Source: an uncultured Oxalobacteraceae bacterium (GTDB taxonomy: Bacteria > Pseudomonadota > Gammaproteobacteria > Burkholderiales > Burkholderiaceae). Taken from it: DNA of 64,000 nt. This document shows, in pieces, positions 9,224-18,174 of the stretch. The stretch spans positions 1-64,000 of the forward strand of contig CAMLIL010000017.1 in the NCBI GenBank assembly GCA_946480015.1. Reading direction: 5' to 3'. The position numbers and the translations under genes are program-made. Within the stretch, counting starts at the first letter, position 1. Every line of letters starts with the position of its first letter. The notes beneath the pieces were generated by a model. It was not told the DNA's origin, made no database searches, and saw only the letters and a list, made by a program, of their open reading frames with translations.

Positions 9224-10753
9224 CTATTTCAGATAGGACAGGGCCGCGATGACCGAGTTCTCGACGTAGTTGCCGTTGCCCAGGCTGCCGCGGGTGCGGC
9301 GCGCTTCGAGCGATGCTGTCAGGTTGCGCGACAGGGTACGCGTGAGGGACAGGCGGCTGATGTTGGTATGGGTGGCAATGCCGCCCGACAGCGATTCGCT
9401 GCGCGCCGCATCGTGCGTGAGGGAGGCGGCGCTGCGCGGCGACAGGCGGTAGTTCAGCGACAGGTTGACGCCGCGCTGAATGGTGTTGTCATTGATGGTG
9501 CTGGAGGCGCTGCCGAGCAGGATGCTGTCGCTCTGGCGGGTCGACAGGCCGTCGCGGCGCGTGCGGTACAGGCTCAGCAGGGCGGTGGAATGGGCGCCGT
9601 TCAGGGCCACCGAAGCGCGCAGCTGCTTTTGCAGGTAATACCGGTTGCTGAAGTAATTGATGCTGTCGGCCAGGGTGGTGGGCAGGCCGGTCAGGCTGAT
9701 GTAGTTTTCCACTGCCTGGCGGCGCTGCAGCGGGTCGCTGATGCGCGAGGTGAACAGCTGGTCGAGCATGCTGAAGGTGTCGACCATGGCAGGCAGCAGG
9801 AAATTGTCGCGCGAGGTGGTCACGGTATCGTCGTAACTGATGTTCCACACGGTGTTGCGGCTGCGGTGCATCGCCAGCAGGGACTTGACCGGGCCGACGA
9901 AACGGCGGCCGTAGCTGGCGTCGAGCGAGGTGCGCGCGCTCGGGCTCCAGTTGAAGCCGGCATTCCAGGAGCGCCCCTCGGTGGTGCCGCCCAGCGGCGA
10001 GAAATCGTATTTGTCGTAGCCGGCGCCGAGGCGCAGCGCCAGCGACTTCACCACGCGGTAGCGCAGCGTGGTCGACAATTCCTCGCTGCTGCTGTCCTGG
10101 ACCCGCTCGCCGCTGAGGTTCTGGCGGCTGTACTGCAGGCCCCACGACAGCGCGCGCCGCTGCGGGTCGCTGCCGAGGCTGAAAAACACGTTATTCGAAT
10201 CGCTGCTGCCGATGCCTTGCGTGGACATGTTGACGTGGTCGCGCGCGAAGCGCAGCAGGGCGGTGGTGCCGCCACCGAAGCGGTGCTGCAGGTAGGGGCT
10301 CAGGCTGTAGGTGCTCACTTGCTCGCGGTTGGCGCTGGAGTAGCCGTTGGCGACCGGCTGGGCGAAGGGCGACACCGAGCGCGGACCGGTCGTGCCCTGG
10401 CCGGCAAAGTACAGCAGGTCGTCCAGCAGGGTCGCGTTGGCGCTGAGCTGGGCTTGGCGCTGGGTGCTGTTGGTGCCTTCCGGGCGCGCGCCCCCATAGG
10501 CGTAGGCGCTCAGGCGGAACGAACTGTTCAGGGTCAGACGCGGGCCGGTGTGCAGGATCGCCAGCGAGGGCGCCAGTTCGGTGACGAACTGGCCCTGGGC
10601 CAAGCCATCGGTCAGCAGGGCCGGGTTGTCGGAATACAGTTCGCGCAGCTGGACGCCGGGCTGAACCCGCCATTGGGCGTGGCTGGCCGAACTGGCCAGC
10701 AAGGCCATGACGGCCGCGGCAACCGGCGCCAGCCGGAATTGCCGTTCACTCAT
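9224..10753 (-). CDS. PEP-CTERM system-associated outer-membrane beta-barrel protein
   Basis: A predicted outer-membrane protein of about 509 residues with signal peptide MSERQFRLAPVAAAVMALLA and cleavage near SSASHAQ. The rest is rich in alternating strands (LSLNYRLSPRS, SLDASYGRRF) and ends SVIAALSYLK, like a barrel with an aromatic-near terminus. It matches the family of unknown outer-membrane proteins found in exosortase A loci and could form the export channel partner of the Wza-like lipoprotein encoded at 14486; that role is inference. The ATG at 10753 overlaps the stop of the kinase gene by eight bases, pointing to coupled translation. An in-frame ATG lies 24 bases further upstream. 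Confidence 0.85.
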   Translation of the reverse strand: MSERQFRLAPVAAAVMALLASSASHAQWRVQPGVQLRELYSDNPALLTDGLAQGQFVTELAPSLAILHTGPRLTLNSSFRLSAYAYGGARPEGTNSTQRQAQLSANATLLDDLLYFAGQGTTGPRSVSPFAQPVANGYSSANREQVSTYSLSPYLQHRFGGGTTALLRFARDHVNMSTQGIGSSDSNNVFFSLGSDPQRRALSWGLQYSRQNLSGERVQDSSSEELSTTLRYRVVKSLALRLGAGYDKYDFSPLGGTTEGRSWNAGFNWSPSARTSLDASYGRRFVGPVKSLLAMHRSRNTVWNISYDDTVTTSRDNFLLPAMVDTFSMLDQLFTSRISDPLQRRQAVENYISLTGLPTTLADSINYFSNRYYLQKQLRASVALNGAHSTALLSLYRTRRDGLSTRQSDSILLGSASSTINDNTIQRGVNLSLNYRLSPRSAASLTHDAARSESLSGGIATHTNISRLSLTRTLSRNLTASLEARRTRGSLGNGNYVENSVIAALSYLK

Positions 10754-11645
10754 AGTGATAGCCATAGGTCTCTTCAACCCCCGGGAATTCGCGTGTCTTG
10801 TTGTAGATCAGGTTGACGTTGCTGCAGCCTTCGAGCTGGCGCAGCGCTTCCTTGACCGCGTGCTGGGTGGTCTTTTCCGCCTCGACCACCATGGCGATCT
10901 GGCCCATGTGGCTGGCCAGCACGTGCGCTTCGCTGGTCAGCAGCAGCGGCGGCGAATCGAAGATGACGATGCGGTCCGCGTAACGGTGCGCAATTTCATT
11001 GACGAAGGCGGACATGGTCTGGCTGGCCAGCAATTCGGTGGCGCGCTGGTTGCTGGCGCCGGCCGGCAGGATGCTCAGGGTTTCGACGTTGGTCTTGAGC
11101 AGCACGTCGCTCAGTTCGGTCTTGTCGTCCAGCAGCAAGTCCATCAGGCCGCGCTGGTTCGGCAAGCCGAGCGTGCGCATGACCGACGGACGCGCCACGT
11201 CGGCATCGATCAGCAGCACGGTGTGGTCCAGTTCCATGGCGATGCTCATGGCCAGGTTGATGGCACAGTAGGTCTTGCCTTCGCCCGGCAGCGAGCTGGT
11301 CACCATGATCAGGTTGCCCGGCTTGTCGCCCGGCGTCGCTTCGGCAAAGGCGCGTTTGAGCAGCGGCCGCTTGATGATGCGGAAGTCTTCCAGCAGGGGC
11401 GTGCGGCCGCTGGCCGCAGTGACCATGCCATTCTGGCGCATGCGCTCCAGGTCGATTTCGATGCGCTGGCCACTGGATTTGCCGCTGGCTTTGCGGGGCG
11501 GTTCGGACTGGCCGGGCGCCGCTGGCGCTGCCGCAGGAGCCGGCGCGGCGGCTTGATCGATCGCCTCGGCCGGGGCCGGCGCCGCCGGGGCGGGGCTGGC
11601 GCGCTGCTGGTCGATGCGCTGGGCTGCCTTTTCAATAATGCTCAC
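10746..11645 (-). CDS. Exopolysaccharide/PEP-CTERM locus tyrosine autokinase
   Basis: A 299-residue BY-kinase (CpsD/Wzc cytoplasmic-domain type). An Ala/Pro-rich linker fills residues 15-50. Then come Walker A SSLPGEGKTYCAIN, Walker A' VLLIDADVARPS and Walker B IVIFDSPPLLL. The C-terminus, EETYGYHYE, carries the Tyr cluster expected to be autophosphorylated, although shorter than in Wzc. Translation starts at a GTG with AGGGGA six bases upstream. It lies just downstream of the chain-length determinant, its usual partner: the pair controls polymer length by cycles of phosphorylation at the inner membrane. Confidence 0.93.
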   Translation of the reverse strand: MSIIEKAAQRIDQQRASPAPAAPAPAEAIDQAAAPAPAAAPAAPGQSEPPRKASGKSSGQRIEIDLERMRQNGMVTAASGRTPLLEDFRIIKRPLLKRAFAEATPGDKPGNLIMVTSSLPGEGKTYCAINLAMSIAMELDHTVLLIDADVARPSVMRTLGLPNQRGLMDLLLDDKTELSDVLLKTNVETLSILPAGASNQRATELLASQTMSAFVNEIAHRYADRIVIFDSPPLLLTSEAHVLASHMGQIAMVVEAEKTTQHAVKEALRQLEGCSNVNLIYNKTREFPGVEETYGYHYE

Positions 11646-11660
11646 GATATTCCCCTGACC

Positions 11661-13205
11661 TTAAGCCGAAGCTTTAAACAGAATGGCGCCCATGACGGCC
11701 GCATACGCGCCGATCAGGGACAGCACGGAGGCCCACAGCGCATAGCGCTTCTTCTTGTGGCGCGCCTTTTGCGCGTCGGTCCAGTTCATGCCGATGCTGC
11801 CCAGGATAGGCAGGTTGGTAATTTCGCGCAGCGAGGCCTGGCTGAGGAAGGTCGGGCGCACTTGGCTCATCAGCAGCGCCACGCCCAGGCCGGCCCCCAG
11901 CGCCAGGGCGAACACCGCCGACATCAGCAGCGGACGGTTGGGACCGACGGGCTTGGTCGGGGCGAGCGGCGGATCGATCACGCGGAAGCTCATCATGTCG
12001 GTGTTGGAGGACAGGTCGCCCGACAGCTTGGCCGATTCGCGCCGCTCGACCAGCTTCTGGTAGTTGGCGTTGTTGACCGCATAGTCGCGGTTGAGCTGGG
12101 CCAGCTGGGCTTCGACGTCCGGCGCGGCGGTGCTTTGCGACTGCAGGCGCGCGGCGCGCATGGAGAATTCGCTGACGCGGGCGCGCAGCGAGGCCACGCG
12201 CGCTTCGGCGGTCGACAGCGCCACGCTCATCTGTTGCAGCATCGGGCTGTAGCCGGCGCCCGGGTCGGCGCTCGGCTTGTAGTTGCGGACCGCTTCGCGG
12301 CGCTTTTCTTCCAGCTGGGCTTGCAGGCGCTTGGCGGCCACGATGTCCGGGTGCGCTTCGGTAAATTGCATGCGCAGCTGGTCGAGGTTCTTGTTGACTG
12401 CCTGCAGGCGCGATTCGAGGTCGGGATCGACCACCGCCGGCACTTCGATCGGCTTGGCGCTGGCGGTGCCGGCCTCGGCGGACAGGCCCATCTGGCGGCG
12501 GATGGCGTTGCGGGCCTGCTCGGCTTCGGCCAGTTCCAGGCGCGCCTGATTGAGCTGGTCGTTGACGTCGGTCAGCTTGCCGGTGTAATCGGCGCCGGCA
12601 CGCGGCAGCAGCGACATGTGCTTGAGTTTAAAGTCTTTCAGCGCATTTTCCGCCGCGCTCAGCTTTTCCTCGTACACCTTGATCTGTTCATCGATGAACT
12701 GGACGGCTTTTTCCGAGTCGCCCTTCTTGCCGCCCACGCTGCCTTCGACGAACAGTTGCAGCAGCGACTGCACCACATCCTTGCCCAGTTTGGGGTCGGG
12801 ATTGTTATAGGTGATGGTGTAGATGTCGTCGCGTTCGGTGCCGATGATCTTGATGGCGGCAATCATCTGGTCGACCTTGGCTTCGTGTTCCTTGACCGTG
12901 CCGGAGCGCACGTCCAGGTCCACCGCGCGCATCACTTTCTCGATGTTGGGCCGGCTGATCAGGCTGCGGCGCATGAAGGCCACCTGCTGCTCGATATTGG
13001 GCAGGGTGGTCATGCCGGCCATCAGCGGCTTGAGCAGGCTCTGGGTATCGACGTACACCCGTGCCGAGGCCTGGTAATCGTTGGGCCGCGCATACACCAC
13101 CGCCCAGCCGATCAGGGCGACCGTCCACGATACCACCACGGCATACCAGCGGTATTTGCCGAGGGCTTTGAGGAAAGTGATAATCAAGGTTGTTAATTCG
13201 GCCAT
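11661..13205 (-). CDS. Polysaccharide chain-length determinant, PEP-CTERM locus subfamily
   Basis: A 514-residue Wzz-type inner-membrane protein starting MAELTTLIITFLKALGKYRW. One transmembrane segment lies near residues 18-38 and a second near 415-440 (LLMSAVFALALGAGLGVALL). Between them is a long periplasmic coiled-coil region. A third hydrophobic stretch at the very end (SVLSLIGAYAAVMGAILF) is typical of this subfamily. The family Pro-rich PLAPTKPVGPN motif precedes the second membrane segment. The frame stays open to 13439 but the extra N-terminus is not family-like. It is the first gene of the minus-strand EPS operon. Confidence 0.92.
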   Translation of the reverse strand: MAELTTLIITFLKALGKYRWYAVVVSWTVALIGWAVVYARPNDYQASARVYVDTQSLLKPLMAGMTTLPNIEQQVAFMRRSLISRPNIEKVMRAVDLDVRSGTVKEHEAKVDQMIAAIKIIGTERDDIYTITYNNPDPKLGKDVVQSLLQLFVEGSVGGKKGDSEKAVQFIDEQIKVYEEKLSAAENALKDFKLKHMSLLPRAGADYTGKLTDVNDQLNQARLELAEAEQARNAIRRQMGLSAEAGTASAKPIEVPAVVDPDLESRLQAVNKNLDQLRMQFTEAHPDIVAAKRLQAQLEEKRREAVRNYKPSADPGAGYSPMLQQMSVALSTAEARVASLRARVSEFSMRAARLQSQSTAAPDVEAQLAQLNRDYAVNNANYQKLVERRESAKLSGDLSSNTDMMSFRVIDPPLAPTKPVGPNRPLLMSAVFALALGAGLGVALLMSQVRPTFLSQASLREITNLPILGSIGMNWTDAQKARHKKKRYALWASVLSLIGAYAAVMGAILFKASA

Positions 13206-13542
13206 CTGGTCATTCTCGCCATGTTGTGCGGTAGGGACGCGCGCGCCCCGTCCATCGAAATGAAATCTTCGCCTATCATCGCTTGTGCTGGGAGCAATTG
13301 CAATTGCATTTTGGAAAAGCGCAGGAAAGGGGCGAGGTAGGAGCTTGGTGGAAACAACACTGTAGAATGGGTGCCACGCACCGGTCACATGCCGCCCTGC
13401 ACGGGCGGTGTGTGTATTATACAACTTTACCGTTGGCACTCTGATGGCAGGATTGCAACGCCAGTCTTGCCGTCGGCGGACGCCCAGCCTTGCCCGGCGT
13501 CGCCGCTATTGTAGGGTTGTCAGCCAGAAAACGCTATCGATA
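13206..13542. promoter_or_regulatory. Divergent intergenic region between the EPS operon and the protease gene
   Basis: This 337-bp gap must hold the promoters for the long minus-strand EPS operon and the plus-strand protease/export genes. On the minus strand a TATAAT hexamer lies within the palindrome TGTATTATACA near 13412-13422, followed by a CCGCCC/GGGCGG hairpin (13393-13408) in what would be the leader. On the plus strand 13434-13449 reads TGGCACTCTGATGGCA, matching the sigma-54 -24 box well and the -12 box imperfectly (TGGC instead of TTGC). A CAATTGCAATTG palindrome lies near 13298-13309. None is proven. Confidence 0.3.
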
Positions 13543-14334
13543 ATGCAAAAAACACAAAGCTGCGTTGCTTCGCTGTCGCTGCTGCTGGGCCTGGCGCTGG
13601 GCGGCCTGCCGCAGGCCCATGGCGCCGAGCTGGCGCGCACCGTGGCCGCGGTCAAGCCGGCGGTGGTCGGGGTCGGCACCTATCAAAAAACCCGCAGTCC
13701 GGCCATCGTATTTTCCGGTACCGGCTTCGTGGTGGGCGATGGCTTGTCGGTCATTACCAATGCCCACGTGGTGCCGGACCTGGTCGACGCCACCGCCGTG
13801 GAGGCGATGGGCATCGTCACCGGCCAGGGCGACCAGCTGGCGTTTCGCCCGGCCGTGCTGGCCGGAATCGACCGCGAGCATGACCTGGCCCACTTGCGCC
13901 TGTCCGGCCGGCCCATGCCGGTGCTGCAGCTGGGCGAGCCGGGCGGCGTGCGCGAAGGCGACGAAGTGGCGTTTACCGGCTTTCCACTCGGTATGACCTT
14001 GGGCTTGAATGCCGCCACCCATCGCGGCTTGCTGGCGGCCATTACCCCGATCGTGCTGCCGTCGCTGAGCGCGCGCAAGCTCACCGCCAGTGCGATCGGG
14101 CAACTCAATCGCGCACCCTTCCAGATTTACCAGCTCGATGCGACCGCCTATCCCGGCAACAGCGGCAGCCCGGTCTACGATCCGGCCACCGGCGTGGTGC
14201 AGGGGGTGATTAATATGGTGTTCGTCAAAGGCCTCAAGGAAAGCGCGATTACCAATCCGAGCGGCATCACCTACGCCGTGCCGGTGCAATATGTGCGCGA
14301 ATTGCTACAGCGAGCGCCCCAGCGGGCGAAATAA
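13543..14334 (+). CDS. Trypsin-like serine protease, secreted
   Basis: A 263-residue S1-family (S1C-like) protease with a signal peptide ending at QAHGAE. The catalytic triad is His75 in ITNAHVV, Asp114 in REHDLAHL and Ser207 in YPGNSGSPV. No PDZ domain follows, so it is shorter than DegP/DegQ. The ATG at 13543 is chosen because the signal peptide begins there; the frame is open further upstream without family-like sequence. It lies between the divergent chain-length gene and the export lipoprotein gene, so it may process envelope proteins of the EPS or PEP-CTERM pathway. That role is inferred from position only. Confidence 0.85.
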   Translation: MQKTQSCVASLSLLLGLALGGLPQAHGAELARTVAAVKPAVVGVGTYQKTRSPAIVFSGTGFVVGDGLSVITNAHVVPDLVDATAVEAMGIVTGQGDQLAFRPAVLAGIDREHDLAHLRLSGRPMPVLQLGEPGGVREGDEVAFTGFPLGMTLGLNAATHRGLLAAITPIVLPSLSARKLTASAIGQLNRAPFQIYQLDATAYPGNSGSPVYDPATGVVQGVINMVFVKGLKESAITNPSGITYAVPVQYVRELLQRAPQRAK

Positions 14335-14485
14335 TCCGCTGCCTGCCTGTGCATCCGGCTTGTGCTTTCGTTTACAATAAGAAGCACTTTTGCATTTACG
14401 CGCAGAAATCAAATTTTCCCAGCGATAACAAACTAGTCCGGCGGCCCGGCCAAGCGGCGGTTGCCGGAACCACACAGGAGTCTCC

Positions 14486-15118
14486 GTGAACGCTTTACAT
14501 AAAACCAATATTTTGCGTGGACTGGCCGCTCTGGCGGTCATCGTGTCTGGCCTGGTGCTGGGCGGCTGCGCGTCCGCGCCGGTGACGGCGTCGCCGAACA
14601 TGGCTTCGCCCGCCACCGAATACCTGATCGGCCCTGGCGACGGCGTCAATATCATTGTGTGGCGCAATCCGGAAGTGTCGATGTCGGTGCCGGTGCGTCC
14701 GGATGGCAAGATCACCACTCCGCTGGTGGAAGACTTGCCGGCCGCCGGCAAGACCCCGTCGCAACTGGCGCGCGACATCGAAAAATCGCTGGCGAAATTT
14801 ATTCAGCAACCGGTCGTGACCGTGGTGGTGACCAATTTCGTCGGCACCTACAGCGAGCAGATCCGCGTGATCGGCCAGGCCGCCCGTCCGCAGGCGCTGC
14901 CTTACCGCACCGACATGTCGCTGATGGACGTGCTGATCGCCGTCGGCGGCGTGACCGAATTTGCTTCCGGTAACAAGGCCAGCATCATCCGCAACGTCGA
15001 CGGCAAGCTGCAGAAAATGCCGGTGCGCCTGAATGATCTGATCAAGGATGGCGACATTTCGGCCAACGTCAGCATGCGTCCGGGCGACGTGCTGGTGATA
15101 CCGGAAAGCTTCTTTTAA
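14486..15118 (+). CDS. Polysaccharide export lipoprotein, PEP-CTERM-associated (EpsE/Wza type)
   Basis: A 210-residue outer-membrane export protein. The lipobox LVLGGC gives lipidated Cys28. The poly_export domain begins at EYLIGPGDGVNIIVWRNPE and is followed by a SLBB-like region (IRVIGQAARPQALPYR) up to the final PGDVLVIPESFF. Such proteins form the periplasmic/outer-membrane conduit for the polymer. It is shorter than Wza and lacks the C-terminal helix domain that spans the outer membrane, as is usual for this subfamily. CAGGAG lies about 9 bases upstream of the start at 14486. It is transcribed divergently from the main EPS operon. Confidence 0.92.
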   Translation: MNALHKTNILRGLAALAVIVSGLVLGGCASAPVTASPNMASPATEYLIGPGDGVNIIVWRNPEVSMSVPVRPDGKITTPLVEDLPAAGKTPSQLARDIEKSLAKFIQQPVVTVVVTNFVGTYSEQIRVIGQAARPQALPYRTDMSLMDVLIAVGGVTEFASGNKASIIRNVDGKLQKMPVRLNDLIKDGDISANVSMRPGDVLVIPESFF

Positions 15119-15318
15119 CTGCTGTCGATCTTTCTTACAGGTTTGAGAAAATTCCTACTGGATATACTCCCCGGCCTGGATCGGGATGTTCCAAGTCTTT
15201 GATTTTGCACCGTTTTTCGGTGATGCCTCACGGCAGGAATGTTTCTTGCTAAAAAGTTGTGGAGACGCGCCCACGGCACGTCGTCTGCCGCTGGGCTAAC
15301 CATCGAAGGTGTGGATTA

Positions 15319-15876
15319 ATGACAACTGAAAACCAAGACGGCCAGCCTGGCGCAGCCACCGAAGTGCTGGCCCCGGCGGGCGCAGCGCGCCGCCGCCTGG
15401 CGCGCCTGGGCGCTTCCGGCGTCGTCATGACCCTGGCCAGCCAAAGCGCGATGGCGACGACGGTGTGCCGCGCGCCGTCCGCCGCCTTGTCGGGCAATCT
15501 GGTCAGCAAGGCCCCGGTGGGCCAGACGTGCCAGGGGTGCAGCCCTGAATATTGGGCCTGCCAGTCGTACTGGAGTGGCTGTGGCGTGAGCCGCAACAAC
15601 TACTTCAGGGACTATTTCGATGTGCGGGGCATGCAGGGTTTTGGCTCGATCAAGTGCGTCGACGTGCTGGCATCCACGCTGCACAGCAGCATGGGCATGT
15701 ATATGATGGCCACCTATCTGAACGTCGTCTCGGGCAGGATTTCCTTCCTGACCACGGAGCGGCTGGCCAGCATGTGGAACGAGTGGCGCAGGAACGGAAG
15801 CTTCGTCCCGGCGGCCGGCGCCAAGCCCTGGAATACCGCCGACATCCTGCTCTATCTGCAGAGCGTCTCCAGCTAA
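15319..15876 (+). CDS. Cysteine-containing exported protein of the HPr-rel-A cassette (possible substrate)
   Basis: A 185-residue protein of unknown function. After a polar N-terminus comes ARRRLARLGASGVVMTLAS ending SAMATT, which resembles a Tat-like or Sec signal. The mature part has six Cys residues, five of them crowded between about residues 50 and 95 in the blocks TTVCRAPS, TCQGCSPEYWACQ and WSGC. The start at 15319 is chosen because the upstream extension lacks signal-like features. The PqqD-like gene follows 19 bases later, so this is probably the first gene of a five-gene operon and may be the protein that the others modify. That is inference; it could also be an accessory exported factor. 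Confidence 0.65.
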   Translation: MTTENQDGQPGAATEVLAPAGAARRRLARLGASGVVMTLASQSAMATTVCRAPSAALSGNLVSKAPVGQTCQGCSPEYWACQSYWSGCGVSRNNYFRDYFDVRGMQGFGSIKCVDVLASTLHSSMGMYMMATYLNVVSGRISFLTTERLASMWNEWRRNGSFVPAAGAKPWNTADILLYLQSVSS

Positions 15877-15895
15877 GGCCTGCGCGCCACCGCCT

Positions 15896-16174
15896 ATGCA
15901 ATGGTCGATCGTACCGGGCCAGGCATTGCGCCTGCGCCGCTGGGACCACGAATACGTACTGTATAACGACCTGTCCGGCGACACCCACCTGCTGGGCGCC
16001 GGCAGCGGCGCCCTGCTCGAAGCGCTGCGGCTTGCCCCGGCCGACACCGCCGCGCTGGCGCGCTTGCTGGGCGAGGCGGCCGGCCTGCCGGCCGATGACG
16101 ACCTGCTTGCCGAGGTGGGCGCGCTGCTGGACCAGCTGCAAAAGCTCAGCCTGATCGAGGGCCGCCCATGCTGA
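15896..16174 (+). CDS. PqqD-like peptide chaperone, HPr-rel-A system
   Basis: A 92-residue small winged-helix-type protein. It begins MQWSIVPGQALRLRRWDHEY and continues VLYNDLSGDTHLLGAGSGAL, which matches the PqqD pattern of a substrate-binding strand followed by helices. PqqD-type domains bind leader peptides of ribosomal peptides and deliver them to modifying enzymes. The gene overlaps the next (kinase-like) gene by seven bases (ATGCTGA), so translation is coupled. I recognise it as the small PqqD-related family that occurs beside HprK-related proteins in exosortase-bearing bacteria. Its ligand is not known; the neighbour at 15319 is the nearest candidate. Confidence 0.8.
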   Translation: MQWSIVPGQALRLRRWDHEYVLYNDLSGDTHLLGAGSGALLEALRLAPADTAALARLLGEAAGLPADDDLLAEVGALLDQLQKLSLIEGRPC

Positions 16175-17085
16175 CGGTGGGCGCGCTGACGCCGGCCGCG
16201 CTGGCGGCGAGGCTGCGCGGCGACGGTCTCCTGCTCCAGACCGGACCGTTCGTGGCGTGCGTGCGCTCGCCGATTGCCCAGGTCGCCGAAGGCATCGGCC
16301 TGCTGTACGGGGATTACCCTTTGCAGGAGCCCGGCAGCTTCGCCGATTTCCACATCCACATGAAACCCTCCGGCGGCCTGCGCCGCTGGCTGCGTCCGCA
16401 GGTGCATTTCGACCATGACGGCAGCACGCCTTTCCAGGCATTGCCGCGCAGCCACGCCTTCCCGATGTTCGAATGGGTGTTCAACTGGTGCGTCTCCAGC
16501 CGCGCCCACGCCTGGCTGATCATCCACGCCGCCGTGGTCGAAAAGGACGGTTGCGCGGCGATCCTTCCGGCCCCGCCCGGCTCGGGCAAGAGCACCTTGT
16601 GCGCGGCGCTGGTCAACCGCGGCTGGCGCCTGCTGTCCGACGAACTGGCCATGGTCGGCCTGCACGACGGCTTGCTGCAGCCGCTGCCGCGTCCGGTCAG
16701 CCTGAAAAACGCCTCGATCGGGATCATCCAGCGCTACGCTCCGGCTGCCGTGTTCAGTCCGGCCGTGGCGGAAACCACCAAGGGCACGGTGGCGCACATG
16801 CGCGCACCGGCCGCCAGCGTGGCGCGGGCCGGCCAGTGCGCCCGCCCGGCCTGGGTGATCTTCCCCCAGTACCAGGCCGGCGCGGCGCCCTCCCTGACGC
16901 CGCTGGCACGCGCGCGCGCCTTCATGCAACTGGCGCAAAACAGCTTTAACTACAACCTGCTGGGCGCGGACGGCTTCGCGGCCATGGCCGCGCTGGTGGA
17001 GTCGTGCGCGCACTACCAGTTCAGCTACAGCGCGCTGGACGATGCGATCGCCGTGTTCGACGCCTTGCCGCGGCCAGCCGCATGA
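16168..17085 (+). CDS. HprK-related kinase A (HPr-rel-A system)
   Basis: A 305-residue distant relative of the HPr kinase/phosphorylase catalytic domain. The P-loop APPGSGKST occupies residues 135-143 and LLSDELAMV follows near 155-163, where HprK has its second acidic motif. The N-terminal 120 residues do not look like the HprK regulatory domain. In this group the target is unlikely to be HPr, because a PTS is not nearby and the gene always travels with a PqqD-like partner. A protein or peptide Ser/Thr kinase role is inference. It overlaps its neighbours by 7 and 4 bases. Confidence 0.82.
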   Translation: MLTVGALTPAALAARLRGDGLLLQTGPFVACVRSPIAQVAEGIGLLYGDYPLQEPGSFADFHIHMKPSGGLRRWLRPQVHFDHDGSTPFQALPRSHAFPMFEWVFNWCVSSRAHAWLIIHAAVVEKDGCAAILPAPPGSGKSTLCAALVNRGWRLLSDELAMVGLHDGLLQPLPRPVSLKNASIGIIQRYAPAAVFSPAVAETTKGTVAHMRAPAASVARAGQCARPAWVIFPQYQAGAAPSLTPLARARAFMQLAQNSFNYNLLGADGFAAMAALVESCAHYQFSYSALDDAIAVFDALPRPAA

Positions 17086-18164
17086 GCAAACTGCCACTGC
17101 TGCTGCAAGTGCTGCGCGGCCCCGGCCGCATGGCCGAACTCGATCTGGCCGAATGGCAACTGGTGCTGCGTCAGGCGCTGGCCGCCAACCTGAGCGCCAG
17201 CCTGCACGCGCTGGCCGCCGAACACGGTGTGCTGGACGCGCTGCCGGCGCAGGTACGCGCCCATCTCGTCTGGGCCGCTCGCCAGGCGGCGCGCCATGCC
17301 CAGGCGGTCGATTGGGAAATCGCCCAGATCGTCCAGGCCTTGCAGGCGCTGGCGCTGGCGCCGATCCTGTTGAAAGGCGCCGCCTACACGGCCGCGCGGC
17401 TGCCGGCCGCGCGCGGGCGCCTGTTTTCCGACGTCGACATCCTGGTGCCGCGCGCCAGCCTGGCGGACGTGGAATCGGCCCTGCTGCTGCACGGCTGGGT
17501 GGGCAGCCACCATGACGCCTACGACCAGCGCTACTACCGCGAATGGATGCACGAGCTGCCGCCCATGGTGCACGTGCGGCGCGACACCGCCATCGACGTG
17601 CACCACACCATCCTGCCGCCGACGGCGCGCGCCCATCCCGACCCGGACAAGCTGCGCGCCCAGGCGCGCCCGCTGGGCACGGGCAGCGCGGTGCTGGCGC
17701 CGGCCGACATGCTGCTGCACAGCGCCACCCACCTGTTCTATGACGGCCAGTTCGAGCACGGCTTGCGCGACCTGTTCGATGTGCACCGGCTGCTGGGCAG
17801 CTTCGGCGGCGAGGCCGGGTTCTGGGAAGGCTTGCCGGCGCGCGCGGCCGAACTGGAATTGGGACGCCCGCTGTTCTACGCCTTGCGCTATGCTGAACGC
17901 TTGCTGGGCACGCCTGTGCCGGCCGCGGTGTTCGCCGCGCTGGCCTTCGCCCGCCCGGCCGCGCCCGCGCTGGCGCTGATGGACCAGCTGTTCCTGCGCG
18001 CGCTGATGCCGGCCCACGCCAGCTGCGCCACGCCGCTGACCGGCCTCGCGCGCACGCTTTTGTATATTCGCGGCAACTGGCTGCGCATGCCGCCCCTGTT
18101 GCTGGCGCGCCACCTGTTTCACAAGGCTTTCATTTCACCGCGGAATAAGCAGGCCGACGCCTGA
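17082..18164 (+). CDS. Nucleotidyltransferase family protein
   Basis: A 360-residue protein of the uncharacterised nucleotidyltransferase group (NTP_transf_5 type). The core has ILLKGAAY near residues 96-102 and RLFSDVDILVPR (residues 113-124), in which the Asp-x-Asp pair would bind metal and nucleotide. The later acidic and His residues (IDVHHTIL, HSATHLFYD) fit this fold. The start at 17082 makes an ATGA overlap with the kinase-like gene. Members often lie in peptide-modification or polysaccharide loci; nucleotidylation of the PqqD-bound product or its carrier is a reasonable but untested idea. Confidence 0.8.
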   Translation: MSKLPLLLQVLRGPGRMAELDLAEWQLVLRQALAANLSASLHALAAEHGVLDALPAQVRAHLVWAARQAARHAQAVDWEIAQIVQALQALALAPILLKGAAYTAARLPAARGRLFSDVDILVPRASLADVESALLLHGWVGSHHDAYDQRYYREWMHELPPMVHVRRDTAIDVHHTILPPTARAHPDPDKLRAQARPLGTGSAVLAPADMLLHSATHLFYDGQFEHGLRDLFDVHRLLGSFGGEAGFWEGLPARAAELELGRPLFYALRYAERLLGTPVPAAVFAALAFARPAAPALALMDQLFLRALMPAHASCATPLTGLARTLLYIRGNWLRMPPLLLARHLFHKAFISPRNKQADA

Positions 18165-18174
18165 GGGAGAGCAC

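Noticed and set aside
13298..13309. CAATTGCAATTG palindrome as an operator
   Set aside because: Short, low-complexity, and not repeated elsewhere; no regulator can be linked.
13434..13449. Sigma-54 promoter for the protease gene
   Set aside because: The -12 box reads TGGC rather than TTGC, and no enhancer-like palindrome lies upstream; kept only as a weak note in a finding.
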